A DNA stretch of 41,506 nucleotides from a virus: IMG/VR virus record IMGVR_UViG_3300013795_000128, positions 1 through 41,506 of that record, one strand, 5' to 3'. A program made the position numbers and the translations under genes. Every line of letters begins with the position of its first letter. The first letter of the stretch is position 1. The notes beneath the pieces were generated by a model. The model did not search any database. It saw nothing but the letters and a program-made list of their open reading frames with translations, and was not told the origin of the DNA. Shown here in pieces: positions 31,213-38,600 of this stretch.

Positions 31213-31566
31213 ATGGTTAAAGTTAAAAAAAACTGTAAGATTATATACAATGGTATAAATATAACATTGGAAGCAGGGTTTGAATATCCTAAAGAGACAA
31301 AATTGGTTCTAGATAATAAAGAATTATTCGAGAACGTAGAAGTAGATAAGAACGAACCTAAAGTTAAATTATTAATAGAAGAACCTGTAGGGAAATTAGA
31401 AGTCGAGATTAAAGAAGAAGCTAAAGAAGAAGTTAAAGAAGAAGTTAAAGAAGAAGCTAAAGAAGAAGCTAAAGAAGAAGTTAAAGAAGAAGTTAAAGAA
31501 GAAGTTAAAGAAGAAGTTAAAGAACTAAAGAAAAAAAGAACAAGAAAAAAAGCTAAGGAGGACTAA
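31213..31566 (+). CDS. Lys/Glu-repeat protein upstream of the tail tube
   Basis: A 117-residue protein. The first 60 residues form a small beta domain (KKNCKIIYNGINITLEAGFEYP, then VEVDKNEPKVKLL). The rest is a run of about ten EEVKEE and EEAKEE units, followed by a basic tail (KKKRTRKKAKED). The repeats would form a long charged single helix. The gene ends 2 bases before the tail tube ATG and shares its late promoter, so it is probably a virion or tail-assembly protein, for example a head-tail or tube-associated rod. AAAAGGA precedes the ATG. Confidence 0.65.
   Translation: MVKVKKNCKIIYNGINITLEAGFEYPKETKLVLDNKELFENVEVDKNEPKVKLLIEEPVGKLEVEIKEEAKEEVKEEVKEEAKEEAKEEVKEEVKEEVKEEVKELKKKRTRKKAKED
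31413..31527 (+). repeat. 12-base repeats coding (K/E)E-rich units
   Basis: GAAGTTAAAGAA and GAAGCTAAAGAA alternate in tandem about nine times. The number of units is likely to vary between isolates. Confidence 0.9.
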
Positions 31567-31568
31567 TA

Positions 31569-32102
31569 ATGTCTAGTAAATTAAATGAATTAAAACGTAT
31601 TTTAGGCATGGGAGCCAGAAGTAATAAATATAAAATTATGATTACAGCCCCTATTGCAGGGGGTTCCGAAGTAGAAATTGATACATTGTGTAAAGGAGCT
31701 TCAATACCTACCGAAACTGTAGGTATTGTTGAAGTATATAATCAAGGTAGGAAATTAAATATAGCTGGAGATAGAAGTTATGAAGGATCAATTTCATATA
31801 CATTCTATTTAACACAAGATCATAAATTAAGAGATGATTTCGTTAAATGGATAGATTTTATAGATAATTTCGAAGAGCATAATAGAGGTAAAAATACTGA
31901 CATAGGTCATGATGATTACATGATAGACGGAGCTAGAGTTCAACAACTTAATACTTCTACTAACGAAGTAACAGCTAACTATAAATTCTATAATTTCTTT
32001 CCTACAGAAGTAGGAGAAGTTGAATTAGCTGATGACAACCAAGATCAAGTCTCGGAGTTTACAGTTAATTTTAGTTATAGTCATATAACCAGAGAAGACT
32101 AA
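31569..32102 (+). CDS. 19: tail tube protein, second gp19 paralogue
   Basis: A 177-residue tail tube subunit, the closer of the two to T4 gp19 in its central motif: YNQGRKLNIAGDRSYEG (T4 has FMNRKINVAGDRTFDD). Other shared segments are GARSNKYKIMI, DTLCKGASIPTETVG (T4 has KATALPAGIVE), FVKWIDFID, FFPTEVGEVEL and SEFTVNFSYSH. AAGGAGG precedes the ATG, the strongest ribosome binding site in the window, as expected for a protein needed in many copies. This is therefore the more likely major tube protein, with 9365-9871 a minor or alternative one. Confidence 0.9.
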   Translation: MSSKLNELKRILGMGARSNKYKIMITAPIAGGSEVEIDTLCKGASIPTETVGIVEVYNQGRKLNIAGDRSYEGSISYTFYLTQDHKLRDDFVKWIDFIDNFEEHNRGKNTDIGHDDYMIDGARVQQLNTSTNEVTANYKFYNFFPTEVGEVELADDNQDQVSEFTVNFSYSHITRED

Positions 32103-32125
32103 TTAGTTCTTAAGGTATAATCTGT

Positions 32126-32131
32126 TATAAT
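32126..32131 (+). promoter_or_regulatory. TATAAT -10 box for the gene at 32160
   Basis: TCTGTTATAATTTG, 34 bases before the ATG. It has the CTGTTATAAT form shared with 3894 and 28910. Confidence 0.4.
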
Positions 32132-32159
32132 TTGTTATATTTAAAATAAAAGGAATATA

Positions 32160-32465
32160 ATGAATAAAAACGTTAAAACCCTCGTAGAAAAAAGTTTTAT
32201 GAATTTAACAACAGAGGAATTAGAGATTTTTGAATCCTCATTCGAAAACCTAAAAGCATTTAAACCCTCTTCTTCAGATAAGGTTGAAGAGGTGTCCGAA
32301 ATCAAACCTGATATACCTCAAGAAAAAAAAAGGTTTCATCGTCAAGATAAAAAAAAAGTATTGACTATAGACGAGAAAATATATAAAAGAAAAAAACATT
32401 TAGAACATATTAAGGCTAAACAATTTAAAACAAAAGAAAACAATAAATTTTATAAAATAGAATAG
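32160..32465 (+). CDS. small basic protein, unknown function
   Basis: A 101-residue protein. The first 35 residues form an acidic helix (NLTTEELEIFESSFENL). The middle is Pro/Ser/Glu-rich, and the last 45 residues are strongly basic (KKRFHRQDKKKVLTIDEKIYKRKKH). This charge split suggests nucleic-acid binding, but no family is recognised. AAAAGGAATATA precedes the ATG. It has its own TATAAT box and stands 66 bases before gp46. Confidence 0.6.
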   Translation: MNKNVKTLVEKSFMNLTTEELEIFESSFENLKAFKPSSSDKVEEVSEIKPDIPQEKKRFHRQDKKKVLTIDEKIYKRKKHLEHIKAKQFKTKENNKFYKIE

Positions 32466-32531
32466 AATTTAGTTTCTTTCTACCTTATAATTAACTAAAT
32501 ATATAGTATTATATTATACAAAAGGATAAAC

Positions 32532-34259
32532 ATGATATTAGAATTTAATAAAGTAAGGTTTAAAAATTTATTATCATATGGTAACAAATTTACTGAATAT
32601 GATTTTATTTGTGGTTTAGATTTATTAAGTCACAAAAATGGTGGAGGTAAGAGTGCTATAAATGATGCTATATTTTATGGACTCTTTGGTAAACCTTTTA
32701 GAAAAATAAATAACCCTGAATTAATAAACTATTATACACAAAAAAACTTAGTGGTTGAGATCTTTTTCCAAAAAGATAAAAAAAAATATAAAATAGAACG
32801 TGGGATGAAACCTAATATATTTATAATATATGAATATAAAAACAAATCTTGGGTTGAGATTATACAACCTTCTACTATGAAAGAATACCAAACCCTTCTA
32901 GAAGTAGATATATTAAAGTGTAATGAAACTATATTTAGACAAATGGTAGTATTAGGTAGTAATATGCCTAACTCTAAAACCTTTATGGATTTAAATAATT
33001 ATGAGAAGGGTCAACTGTTTGAAATAGTAACAAACACCGAAATATTTGAAAATATAAAAAATAAAGTTAAAGAGCGTAAGTTCGAAAATAAACTAAAATT
33101 AACAGATATTGGTTATCAAATAGAAGTTACTTCTAATAACATTGATAGTGAAAACCTAGTTATTAAACAAGCAGAAAAAAGAAATAAAGAATTTTCTTTA
33201 TTACATAAATCTAATATAAAATCATTAAAAAATAAAATAAAGAAAATAAAAGATTCTTTAGCTAATTCTAATATCGAGAAACCCATATCAAATAATCATA
33301 TTATGGGTCTCATTAAAACACAAACATCTAATATTAAAAAAGCAAATAAAGTTCTTATTAAACTAAAAACATCAATATCTAAATTAGAATCTATTAAAAA
33401 AGGAGCTATACATTGTGAGAAATGTTCGCATATTAATTATTTAGAGAAATACGATGTTAATAAATTAAATAAAGACCAAAATGAATTAATTAAAGTGTTA
33501 GAAGAATTAGCTACTTTAGAAATAGGTTTAGAAAAATATAACCTAACTCTAGATAAAAATAAAAATAAAAACGCTTTAATAGAAAAAAATAATAATAAAA
33601 TAATAAAAAGTAATGAAGAACTTAAAGAATTAAATGATTCATTAGAAAAATTACTATCTATTAAAGAAGTAATAATAGATTATTCGAACCTTAATTCTAA
33701 TAAAGATAAATTAATAATCCTCAAATTAAAGTTTAAAAAATTAGAAAAAGAATTAGAAAACCTATTATATATTGAAGACTTAATAAGTACAGATAAACTT
33801 AAAGGTGAAATAATAAAACAACAATTACCTTATCTTAATAAATTTGTTAATAACTATTTAGAAGAATTCTCTATGGTAGGATTTAAATTTCACATAGATC
33901 AATACTTTAAAGAAACTATTTTAACTAATAATAATAAAACTGTTTTTAATCAACTTTCTAACGGACAAAAGATGAGAATCTCATTCTCTATTATGTTTGC
34001 TTTTTTATTATTGATTGAATCTAGGAATGGTGTTTCTACAAATATTTTAATATTAGATGAAGTTTTAGATGGTTCTGTAGACTTTGAAGGTAGGGAAGAA
34101 TTATTGAATATTCTTAATAACAACTTTAGTAGAACTAAAAATATTATTATTATTAGTCATAATAATGAAATTAAAGAAAAAATAGAACTTTTTAATAGAT
34201 TAGTTTCTATCAAAAAGAACTGTAATTTTAGTACATTACACTTTGACGATGTGGGTTAG
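32532..34259 (+). CDS. 46: recombination endonuclease subunit gp46 (SbcC/Rad50-like)
   Basis: The ATPase half of the gp46/gp47 end-resection complex. An SMC-like ATPase head is split by a coiled coil: Walker A as HKNGGGKSAIND near residue 40, a zinc hook CEKC near 294 in the middle of the coil, the signature LSNGQKMRISFSIMFAF near 474 and Walker B ILILDEVLDG near 504. The length of 575 residues fits T4 gp46 (560). The Walker A G-x-GGGKS form is slightly unusual (NGGGKS). AAAAGGATAAAC precedes the ATG. It ends 1 base from the convergent gene 34261-34785. Confidence 0.92.
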   Translation: MILEFNKVRFKNLLSYGNKFTEYDFICGLDLLSHKNGGGKSAINDAIFYGLFGKPFRKINNPELINYYTQKNLVVEIFFQKDKKKYKIERGMKPNIFIIYEYKNKSWVEIIQPSTMKEYQTLLEVDILKCNETIFRQMVVLGSNMPNSKTFMDLNNYEKGQLFEIVTNTEIFENIKNKVKERKFENKLKLTDIGYQIEVTSNNIDSENLVIKQAEKRNKEFSLLHKSNIKSLKNKIKKIKDSLANSNIEKPISNNHIMGLIKTQTSNIKKANKVLIKLKTSISKLESIKKGAIHCEKCSHINYLEKYDVNKLNKDQNELIKVLEELATLEIGLEKYNLTLDKNKNKNALIEKNNNKIIKSNEELKELNDSLEKLLSIKEVIIDYSNLNSNKDKLIILKLKFKKLEKELENLLYIEDLISTDKLKGEIIKQQLPYLNKFVNNYLEEFSMVGFKFHIDQYFKETILTNNNKTVFNQLSNGQKMRISFSIMFAFLLLIESRNGVSTNILILDEVLDGSVDFEGREELLNILNNNFSRTKNIIIISHNNEIKEKIELFNRLVSIKKNCNFSTLHFDDVG

Positions 34260-34279
34260 TTTAAAACCTAGCCTCATCG
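34247..34279. terminator. imperfect hairpin across two convergent stop codons
   Basis: CGATG..GG..TAG pairs with CTA.CC.CATCG (34247-34279), about ten pairs with internal mismatches. It overlaps the ends of both gp46 and the facing gene. Confidence 0.4.
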
Positions 34280-34785
34280 TGTTTATGAGTAAGAGTAAAT
34301 TCTTTATTATTTACATCTATTAATATTATTTCTTTATTATCACATAAAGGGTTATCTATCTCTTTATATCCTAATCTTAGTAACTCTTTGATATCTTTAA
34401 AATTACTAGAATTATTCCACATATAACATTTACCTGATTCTAAAATATTATTAATATTGTCAACTCTATATAACAATTCAAAACTTTTTAATTTTAAATT
34501 TTTAATTATATTTCTATTAAATAACTCTTTTATTAGACTTAATAACTCTTCTTCTTCTAATTCTTCTTTACTATAACTTATAGAACTATTTTTAATTATT
34601 AGGGTATTATATGATTCATAATCAGTATCATAGTTTATTGATAATATCGAACCATCAATATTATAATAACTAATATTAAAACTATACCAAGCAGCGAATC
34701 TTTTCTTAGTTACACTATAATTTAATGGTTCTAGTTCTTTGATATCACTAAGTTTTATTAATAATTTATTAATTTTATTTTTCAT
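34261..34785 (-). CDS. unknown soluble protein
   Basis: A 174-residue protein (MKNKINKLLIKLSDIKELEPLNY...) of alternating helices and strands, with an acidic run EELEEEELL near the middle. There is no recognised domain, signal peptide or membrane span. AAGGATTAAATA precedes the ATG. Neither promoter box was found upstream. It converges on gp46 and shares its hairpin. It might be an accessory gene of the same kind as the pair at 35325-36213, but shows no clear similarity to them. Confidence 0.6.
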   Translation of the reverse strand: MKNKINKLLIKLSDIKELEPLNYSVTKKRFAAWYSFNISYYNIDGSILSINYDTDYESYNTLIIKNSSISYSKEELEEEELLSLIKELFNRNIIKNLKLKSFELLYRVDNINNILESGKCYMWNNSSNFKDIKELLRLGYKEIDNPLCDNKEIILIDVNNKEFTLTHKHDEARF

Positions 34786-35324
34786 TATTTAATCCTTATT
34801 TTAATTTCATTGATAGAACCTATAATATTCTTTAATTGATATAAAGATAATAGTATGTTAATTTTAATTAACAATTCAGAACTAGAATTACATAATTTAT
34901 GTTTAAATTTAGAAGATACATCTAATATATATTTATTATATAAATTTATATAATAGAATACTAGGAGCTCTATTAGCTGTTATGTGATTCACTTTTACAT
35001 TATTTTTTATAGTTCTAAGTTCTCTACTCGAAGTGAGAGAACTTAATAAATGTAATGTTCTATTTTTTTATTAATAAGTCCTTTTTATTTGTTATGTGAT
35101 ATTATAACAGACTAAGACTATATAACTACTTAATTTAAGCAAATTAAAGAAAATCTAAAGTAGGATCTATAGTTTACTTATAAATCCAGTTTAGTTATAT
35201 AAGTATATTCTTTTATTTTCCCGAAAGATAACCTATATCTTTTCTTTATTCCATATTACTAAATTAAACACAGAGTATATATATAATAATCAAAATGTTC
35301 TATTAGTATTAAAAGTTTTTCCGT
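34786..35324. other. 540-base gene-poor stretch with a dead gene start
   Basis: No convincing gene. On the minus strand, TATAAT (35106-35101) followed by AAAAAGGACTTATT (about 35087) looks like a promoter plus ribosome binding site with no usable start codon after it, so a gene was probably lost. A 32-codon plus frame at 34855-34953 lacks a good ribosome binding site. A hairpin lies at 35016-35045. Confidence 0.5.
35016..35045. terminator. hairpin in the gene-poor stretch
   Basis: TAAGTTCTCT pairs with AGAGAACTTA (10 pairs, extended by ACT/AGT inside). It may have been the terminator of the lost minus-strand gene. Confidence 0.4.
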
Positions 35325-35735
35325 TTAGCTTCCTTTAATTAATAATTTATATAATTTTCTTCGCCAAAACATTGAATTTCTATTTTTTGTCTTGAAGAAA
35401 TCATTAGTTTCTTTATAAATAGATAGTTCATCTCGTAAAAAAGAAAATAAATTACTATTAATATATTTCAATAACTCTTTATTATTATTGAAGTTATCTT
35501 CAATGAAATCAGACTCATATATTGATGGGAGTCCATCAATATATAACGATGTTAGCTTAACTAATTCTTCTTTAGTTGAACTTTTTATTATTCTATTTCG
35601 ATGTAAAGCTAATTGTAATTCTTCTACATTTATAGTAGAATAGTTATCTTTATAAAAAACAATTAATTTATCAAAGAAATCATCTGTAGCTACAGAATTA
35701 AAAGTACTAAATATATCTAAATCTACCTTCTCCAT
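35325..35735 (-). CDS. unknown protein, paralogue of the next gene
   Basis: A 136-residue protein whose C-terminal 35 residues (YKETNDFFKTKNRNSMFWRRKL) nearly repeat those of 35737-36213 (FRETNDFFKTKNRNTSFWKRDL). Both also have Y(I/L)D(N/G)LPS in the middle. The N-terminal parts have diverged. The conserved NDFFKTKNRN-x-x-FW-x-R block probably forms the functional core; no known family is recognised. It begins 1 base after the stop of its neighbour, so the two form an operon and may make a heteromer. GAAGGTAG or similar precedes the ATG. Confidence 0.65.
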   Translation of the reverse strand: MEKVDLDIFSTFNSVATDDFFDKLIVFYKDNYSTINVEELQLALHRNRIIKSSTKEELVKLTSLYIDGLPSIYESDFIEDNFNNNKELLKYINSNLFSFLRDELSIYKETNDFFKTKNRNSMFWRRKLYKLLIKGS

Positions 35736-35736
35736 A

Positions 35737-36213
35737 TTATTTCACCTTAGTAATATAAACATATATTAATAAATCAATTAAATCTCTTTTCCAAAAGCTA
35801 GTATTTCTATTTTTTGTCTTAAAAAAATCATTAGTTTCTCTAAATAAATTCAATTCACGTTCTAAATATTCATATGGTTGACACATAATCCAGTTGTTTA
35901 TGACTGTCTTACTACCCCCTAATTTCCCTTTAACTAGTTTGTTAACAGAAGGTAGATTATCTAAGTAATAATCTCTGTAATGAGATATATAATTATAGAG
36001 ATTTCTATCTATTCTTATATTGTTTTTATTAATATAAGACCATAGCTTATATGCTTTCTTACTTATTTTTCTCTTTCTCTTTTTATTTTTTATCTCAGAA
36101 AACACCTTATTTATATACTCTTTGTTATAGGTTTCTTTTAAGTTTTTAATATCTTTTTTCTTTAAAAACGTTCCTAATAAACTCCAAATCTTTTCTTCTA
36201 ATTCTACTCTCAT
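35737..36213 (-). CDS. unknown protein, paralogue of the preceding gene
   Basis: A 158-residue basic protein (MRVELEEKIWSLLGTFLKKKD...) sharing the ETNDFFKTKNRN-x-x-FW C-terminal block with 35325-35735. It has an extra Lys-rich region KNKKRKRKISKKAYKLW around residue 45. The basic character suggests nucleic-acid contact. AAAGGATTTACATC precedes the ATG and a TATAAATA box lies 20-27 bases upstream (minus 36240-36233), so the pair appears to be late genes, possibly minor virion or assembly proteins. Confidence 0.65.
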   Translation of the reverse strand: MRVELEEKIWSLLGTFLKKKDIKNLKETYNKEYINKVFSEIKNKKRKRKISKKAYKLWSYINKNNIRIDRNLYNYISHYRDYYLDNLPSVNKLVKGKLGGSKTVINNWIMCQPYEYLERELNLFRETNDFFKTKNRNTSFWKRDLIDLLIYVYITKVK

Positions 36214-36232
36214 GATGTAAATCCTTTATTTC

Positions 36233-36240
36233 TATTTATA
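36233..36240 (-). promoter_or_regulatory. late-type promoter TATAAATA
   Basis: TATAAATA on the minus strand 27 bases before the ATG at 36213, driving the paralogous pair. Confidence 0.5.
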
Positions 36241-36315
36241 TGGATATTATAACATTTCTTTTATTAAGAAATAAAAAATTATATTGTTTTTATTATTTCT
36301 TAAGGAACTATTTAG

Positions 36316-36321
36316 TATAAT
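36316..36321 (+). promoter_or_regulatory. TATAAT -10 box for the SspB-like gene
   Basis: TTTAGTATAATATT, 25 bases before the ATG at 36341, of the AGTATAAT form. Confidence 0.45.
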
Positions 36322-36340
36322 ATTAAAAGAAAGGTATAAA

Positions 36341-36688
36341 ATGAGTATTAAATCTAAAATTAATAATGATTTCATAACAACATGTTTGGAAGTAGCTAAA
36401 GAAGGAAGTTTTTCTTTAGCACTTCCTATAGATAAGCGCTGGGATATTCCCTTACCATCGAATTTAGTAAACCAAAAACAATTTATATTAACAATAACAG
36501 GATGGGCTTATGAAAATCTAGTAATAAATAAAGATACTATTACTATTAAAACTTCATTCAATAAGGGAATAGAAACTAGTGCAACATTTAAGTGGACCGA
36601 GGTGTTAGGGGTTTTAACTAAAGACTTAGAACCTCTCTTATTTAGACAATTTACATATAATGAAGCTAGTATCTATAATGAATTATAA
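36341..36688 (+). CDS. SspB-like small protein, possible ClpXP adaptor
   Basis: A 115-residue protein whose core follows the order of the SspB fold: a short helical start, ALPIDKRWDIPLPSNLV, then QFILTITGWAYENLVINKDTITIKTSFNKGIETSATFKWTEVLGV. The corresponding SspB elements are a basal strand, an L-x-I...A..NL.I..D.I strand pair, F..G and a strand ending in (A/W)VL.I. SspB delivers ssrA-tagged and other proteins to ClpXP. The match is by pattern only, and the acidic C-terminal ClpX-binding tail of SspB is absent. The start is ATG at 36341 because AAAGG lies 7 bases upstream; the longer frame from 36284 would translate through this site and the promoter. Confidence 0.42.
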   Translation: MSIKSKINNDFITTCLEVAKEGSFSLALPIDKRWDIPLPSNLVNQKQFILTITGWAYENLVINKDTITIKTSFNKGIETSATFKWTEVLGVLTKDLEPLLFRQFTYNEASIYNEL

Positions 36689-36700
36689 AAAGGATGTATA

Positions 36701-36754
36701 ATGTATAGAATCAAAATAGAAAGAACTCATATTTTACTAGGTTTAAACAAATAA
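36701..36754 (+). CDS. 17-codon leader-like frame
   Basis: MYRIKIERTHILLGLNK, with a strong AAAAAGGA ribosome binding site, lies between the SspB-like gene and 36804. Its last codons form the left arm of a hairpin (CTAGGTTTA 36737-36745 with TAAACCTAG 36761-36769), like a leader peptide with an attenuator, but this is only suggestive. Confidence 0.35.
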   Translation: MYRIKIERTHILLGLNK

Positions 36755-36769
36755 AGAAGGTAAACCTAG
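36737..36769 (+). terminator. hairpin after the leader-like frame
   Basis: CTAGGTTTA and TAAACCTAG, nine perfect pairs, 15-base loop, overlapping the end of the 17-codon frame. No T-run follows, so attenuation or RNA processing are as likely as termination. Confidence 0.4.
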
Positions 36770-36803
36770 GTATAATGGAAACTAAATTTAATAAAGGAAA
36801 GAA

Positions 36804-37067
36804 ATGACTATAGAAGAAATAAAACAGAAAATAGAAAATGGATATAATATTTACTCATTTGAGGGATACTTTGAAGAGATAGAAAGTTTCTCTGATATAG
36901 AGTCAGAACCTAAATATAAATATAAAACTATTATATTCGAGTACCTACCTGATTCTACGTTTTACAAAATATTATTACAGCAAAGTAGTGATGGGAATGT
37001 AGATTTAGAAACAACATGGAAAGGTAAAACTACTAAAATCGAAACTATAACTTATGAGTGGAATTAA
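36804..37067 (+). CDS. small unknown protein
   Basis: An 87-residue acidic protein (MTIEEIKQKIENGYNIYSFEGYF...) with an N-terminal helix followed by a beta-rich body (KTIIFEYLPDSTFYKILLQQ, then TTWKGKTTKIETITYEW). There is no recognised family, signal or membrane span. AAAGGAAAG precedes the ATG. It probably belongs to the same transcript as the SspB-like gene, with a possible TATAAT at 36771-36776 as its own promoter. Confidence 0.6.
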   Translation: MTIEEIKQKIENGYNIYSFEGYFEEIESFSDIESEPKYKYKTIIFEYLPDSTFYKILLQQSSDGNVDLETTWKGKTTKIETITYEWN

Positions 37068-37098
37068 ATGGAGTTATTAATTTATAGAACATAAAAAA

Positions 37099-37580
37099 GG
37101 CTTAAGTAATCATTATTTAATAGAAAATGAGTAGGTGTAGATTTTTTAGGAGAATTGTATTAGATTACTAATAGTAAATTATTATATTCTTTCGAAGATT
37201 CACCATCTTATTATAAACGTGAGATTATAAAATTAAAAATTATTCAGAATCTAATGCAGAAGTCTATATATTACAAGATAAGAAAATTATTAATAAATTG
37301 AGTAACAGAGATAAATTTTAATGATTATTATAACAAGTTTGAAGGAGTTATAATTACATCTATCAATATAGAAAGAATTAGAGTTTAGGTTAAAAAACTA
37401 AAAGGTATTAATTCTGTACTCGATGGATTCGATATAGAGCTAGAGAATATGAAAATAATACTAACGTATAAGGTTCTATCTTCATATACTAATGCTAATA
37501 TTAGAATATTGGCTGATATATTTATGGAAGAATGTGGATATCTACCTCCAGGTGTTTTAATTAAGTTTCATATCACTTAA
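37099..37580 (+). pseudogene. heavily decayed plus-strand gene
   Basis: Protein-like segments follow one another in order but in different frames with stops between. They read GLSNHYLIENE; VGVDFLGELY stop ITNSKLLYSFEDSPSYYKREIIKLK; YSESNAEVYILQDKKIINKL; NDYYNKFEGVIITSINIERIRV stop VKKLKGINSVLDGFD; and finally NIRILADIFMEECGYLPPGV to TAA at 37580. At least three stops and two frameshifts have accumulated. The original protein was about 150-160 residues. No family is recognised. Confidence 0.6.
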
Positions 37581-37842
37581 TTATTTTAAATTATACTAAG
37601 AAGAGAGAACTTTGGCTTCCTCTCCTCTTATTCTCTATATAAATAGAAAGTTTTTATTATTAACTATATTATTTAAACCCAGTTACTTATATTATATCTT
37701 TAGTATATTTTGTTCTATAAAAAGCTAAGGTTATAGATTTAACATTAGAAACATTCCACTTATTACTATTAAAATATGTGAAATAAATTCTATTAATTCT
37801 TCTTTATAACTATTCTTATATAAAACCTTTTGATTTATGTTA
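37581..37842. other. gene-free stretch after the decayed gene
   Basis: Nothing coding is supported. The bases between the pseudogene and the strong terminator at 37843 contain only short broken frames. Confidence 0.4.
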
Positions 37843-37886
37843 TTAAAGTTATAAGATAAATATATCTTATAACTTTAATATTTTTT
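37843..37886 (+). terminator. strong intrinsic terminator
   Basis: TTAAAGTTATAAGATA (37843-37858) pairs perfectly over 16 bases with TATCTTATAACTTTAA (37863-37878), with a 4-base loop. TATTTTTT follows on the plus strand. It is the most classical terminator in the window and insulates the gene at 37956 from the decayed region. Confidence 0.8.
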
Positions 37887-37921
37887 AATAATAATAAAGT
37901 TATTATTAAGTAAAAAGTATG

Positions 37922-37927
37922 TATAAT
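37922..37927 (+). promoter_or_regulatory. TATAAT -10 box for the exported protein at 37956
   Basis: GTATGTATAATACGCG, 34 bases before the ATG, just after a strong terminator, so this gene forms its own unit. Confidence 0.5.
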
Positions 37928-37955
37928 ACGCGTACATTTAAACAAAGGACATTAC

Positions 37956-38159
37956 ATGAAATTAATGAAATTAATTACTATCGCTCTATTACTAACTTTA
38001 TCAGCTGTTGCTGAGGAATCAGACTGTAAATATCAAACTGAATCAGAAATTACTCTAGATGTTACTAAATTTTCTACTTTATTTAATGAAGTACAAAAAG
38101 GAAATAAATCTCCTCATATTAAAGAGGCTCTAGAAGCACTTTGTACTCCTAAAGATTAA
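37956..38159 (+). CDS. small exported protein
   Basis: A 67-residue protein with a signal peptide (MKLMKLITIALLLTLSAVA, cleavage likely before EESDC). The mature part is about 48 residues, acidic, with two cysteines (ESDCKYQ and ALCTPKD) that could form a disulfide. It has its own promoter, ribosome binding site (AAAGGACATTAC) and terminator hairpin on both sides. It is a monocistronic early-type gene whose product would act in the host periplasm; function unknown. Confidence 0.65.
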   Translation: MKLMKLITIALLLTLSAVAEESDCKYQTESEITLDVTKFSTLFNEVQKGNKSPHIKEALEALCTPKD

Positions 38160-38167
38160 TACTAATC

Positions 38168-38206
38168 TTTAGAAAGCACATTAATAATTATTAATGTGTT
38201 TCTAAA
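38168..38206. terminator. long hairpin after the exported protein gene
   Basis: TTTAGAAAGCACATTAATAA pairs with TTATTAATGTGTTTCTAAA, 19 pairs with one bulged G (38168-38206). It faces the broken DUF285 gene on the other strand and can serve both. Confidence 0.65.
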
Positions 38207-38251
38207 TCTATATTCATTCTTTTTACATTAAACTAAAAAAGATGTCTAAAT

Positions 38252-38502
38252 TTACCTAATTTCTACTTTTCTATTAACTTCAATCATAATAGTTTTATAT
38301 AGATAGAAAACCTCGAAACAACTCATATTCTCAACATTCCAATTAGAAATATTATTAAATTGTAAATTAGCGAACATATAACTCATAGAAGTAATATTAC
38401 TATTAAATTTAGATTTATAGAACATAAATCTCATATTAGTAACCTCAAAACATCAAAATAATTTAAATTTTCATTAACTTCAGATGTATTATTAACTATC
38501 AC
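38252..38502 (-). pseudogene. broken DUF285 (BspA-like) repeat gene
   Basis: The minus strand starts at GTG 38502 with IVNNTSEVNENLNYFDV, almost the N-terminus of the DUF285 gene at 41325 (IVNTSKELK... EDLNYLDV). A frameshift follows, then VTNMRFMFYKSKFNSNI (where [11 protein letters not shown] has been deleted), then TSMSYMFANLQFNNISNWNVENMS, and an unrelated tail to the stop at 38252. It is a truncated, frameshifted relative of 10319-11143 and 41325 onwards. Even the upstream AAAAGGATA matches the intact copy, so start and leader were duplicated together. Confidence 0.72.
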
Positions 38503-38563
38503 AAAGTATCCTTTTCAATATAAATTATATTACAATTTAGTAATTAATTAATTAAAAACTTAG

Positions 38564-38569
38564 TATAAT
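38564..38569 (+). promoter_or_regulatory. TATAAT -10 box for mutS
   Basis: ACTTAGTATAATATTG, 37 bases before the mutS ATG; a second TATAAT at 38575-38580 is close by. It has the AGTATAAT early-type form, and no late box is present. Confidence 0.45.
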
Positions 38570-38600
38570 ATTGTTATAATTATATTAAGGTAAGTAAGCA

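Noticed and set aside
36771-36806. 10-codon frame METKFNKGKK
   Set aside because: It spans the ribosome binding site of the gene at 36804 and has no ribosome binding site of its own.
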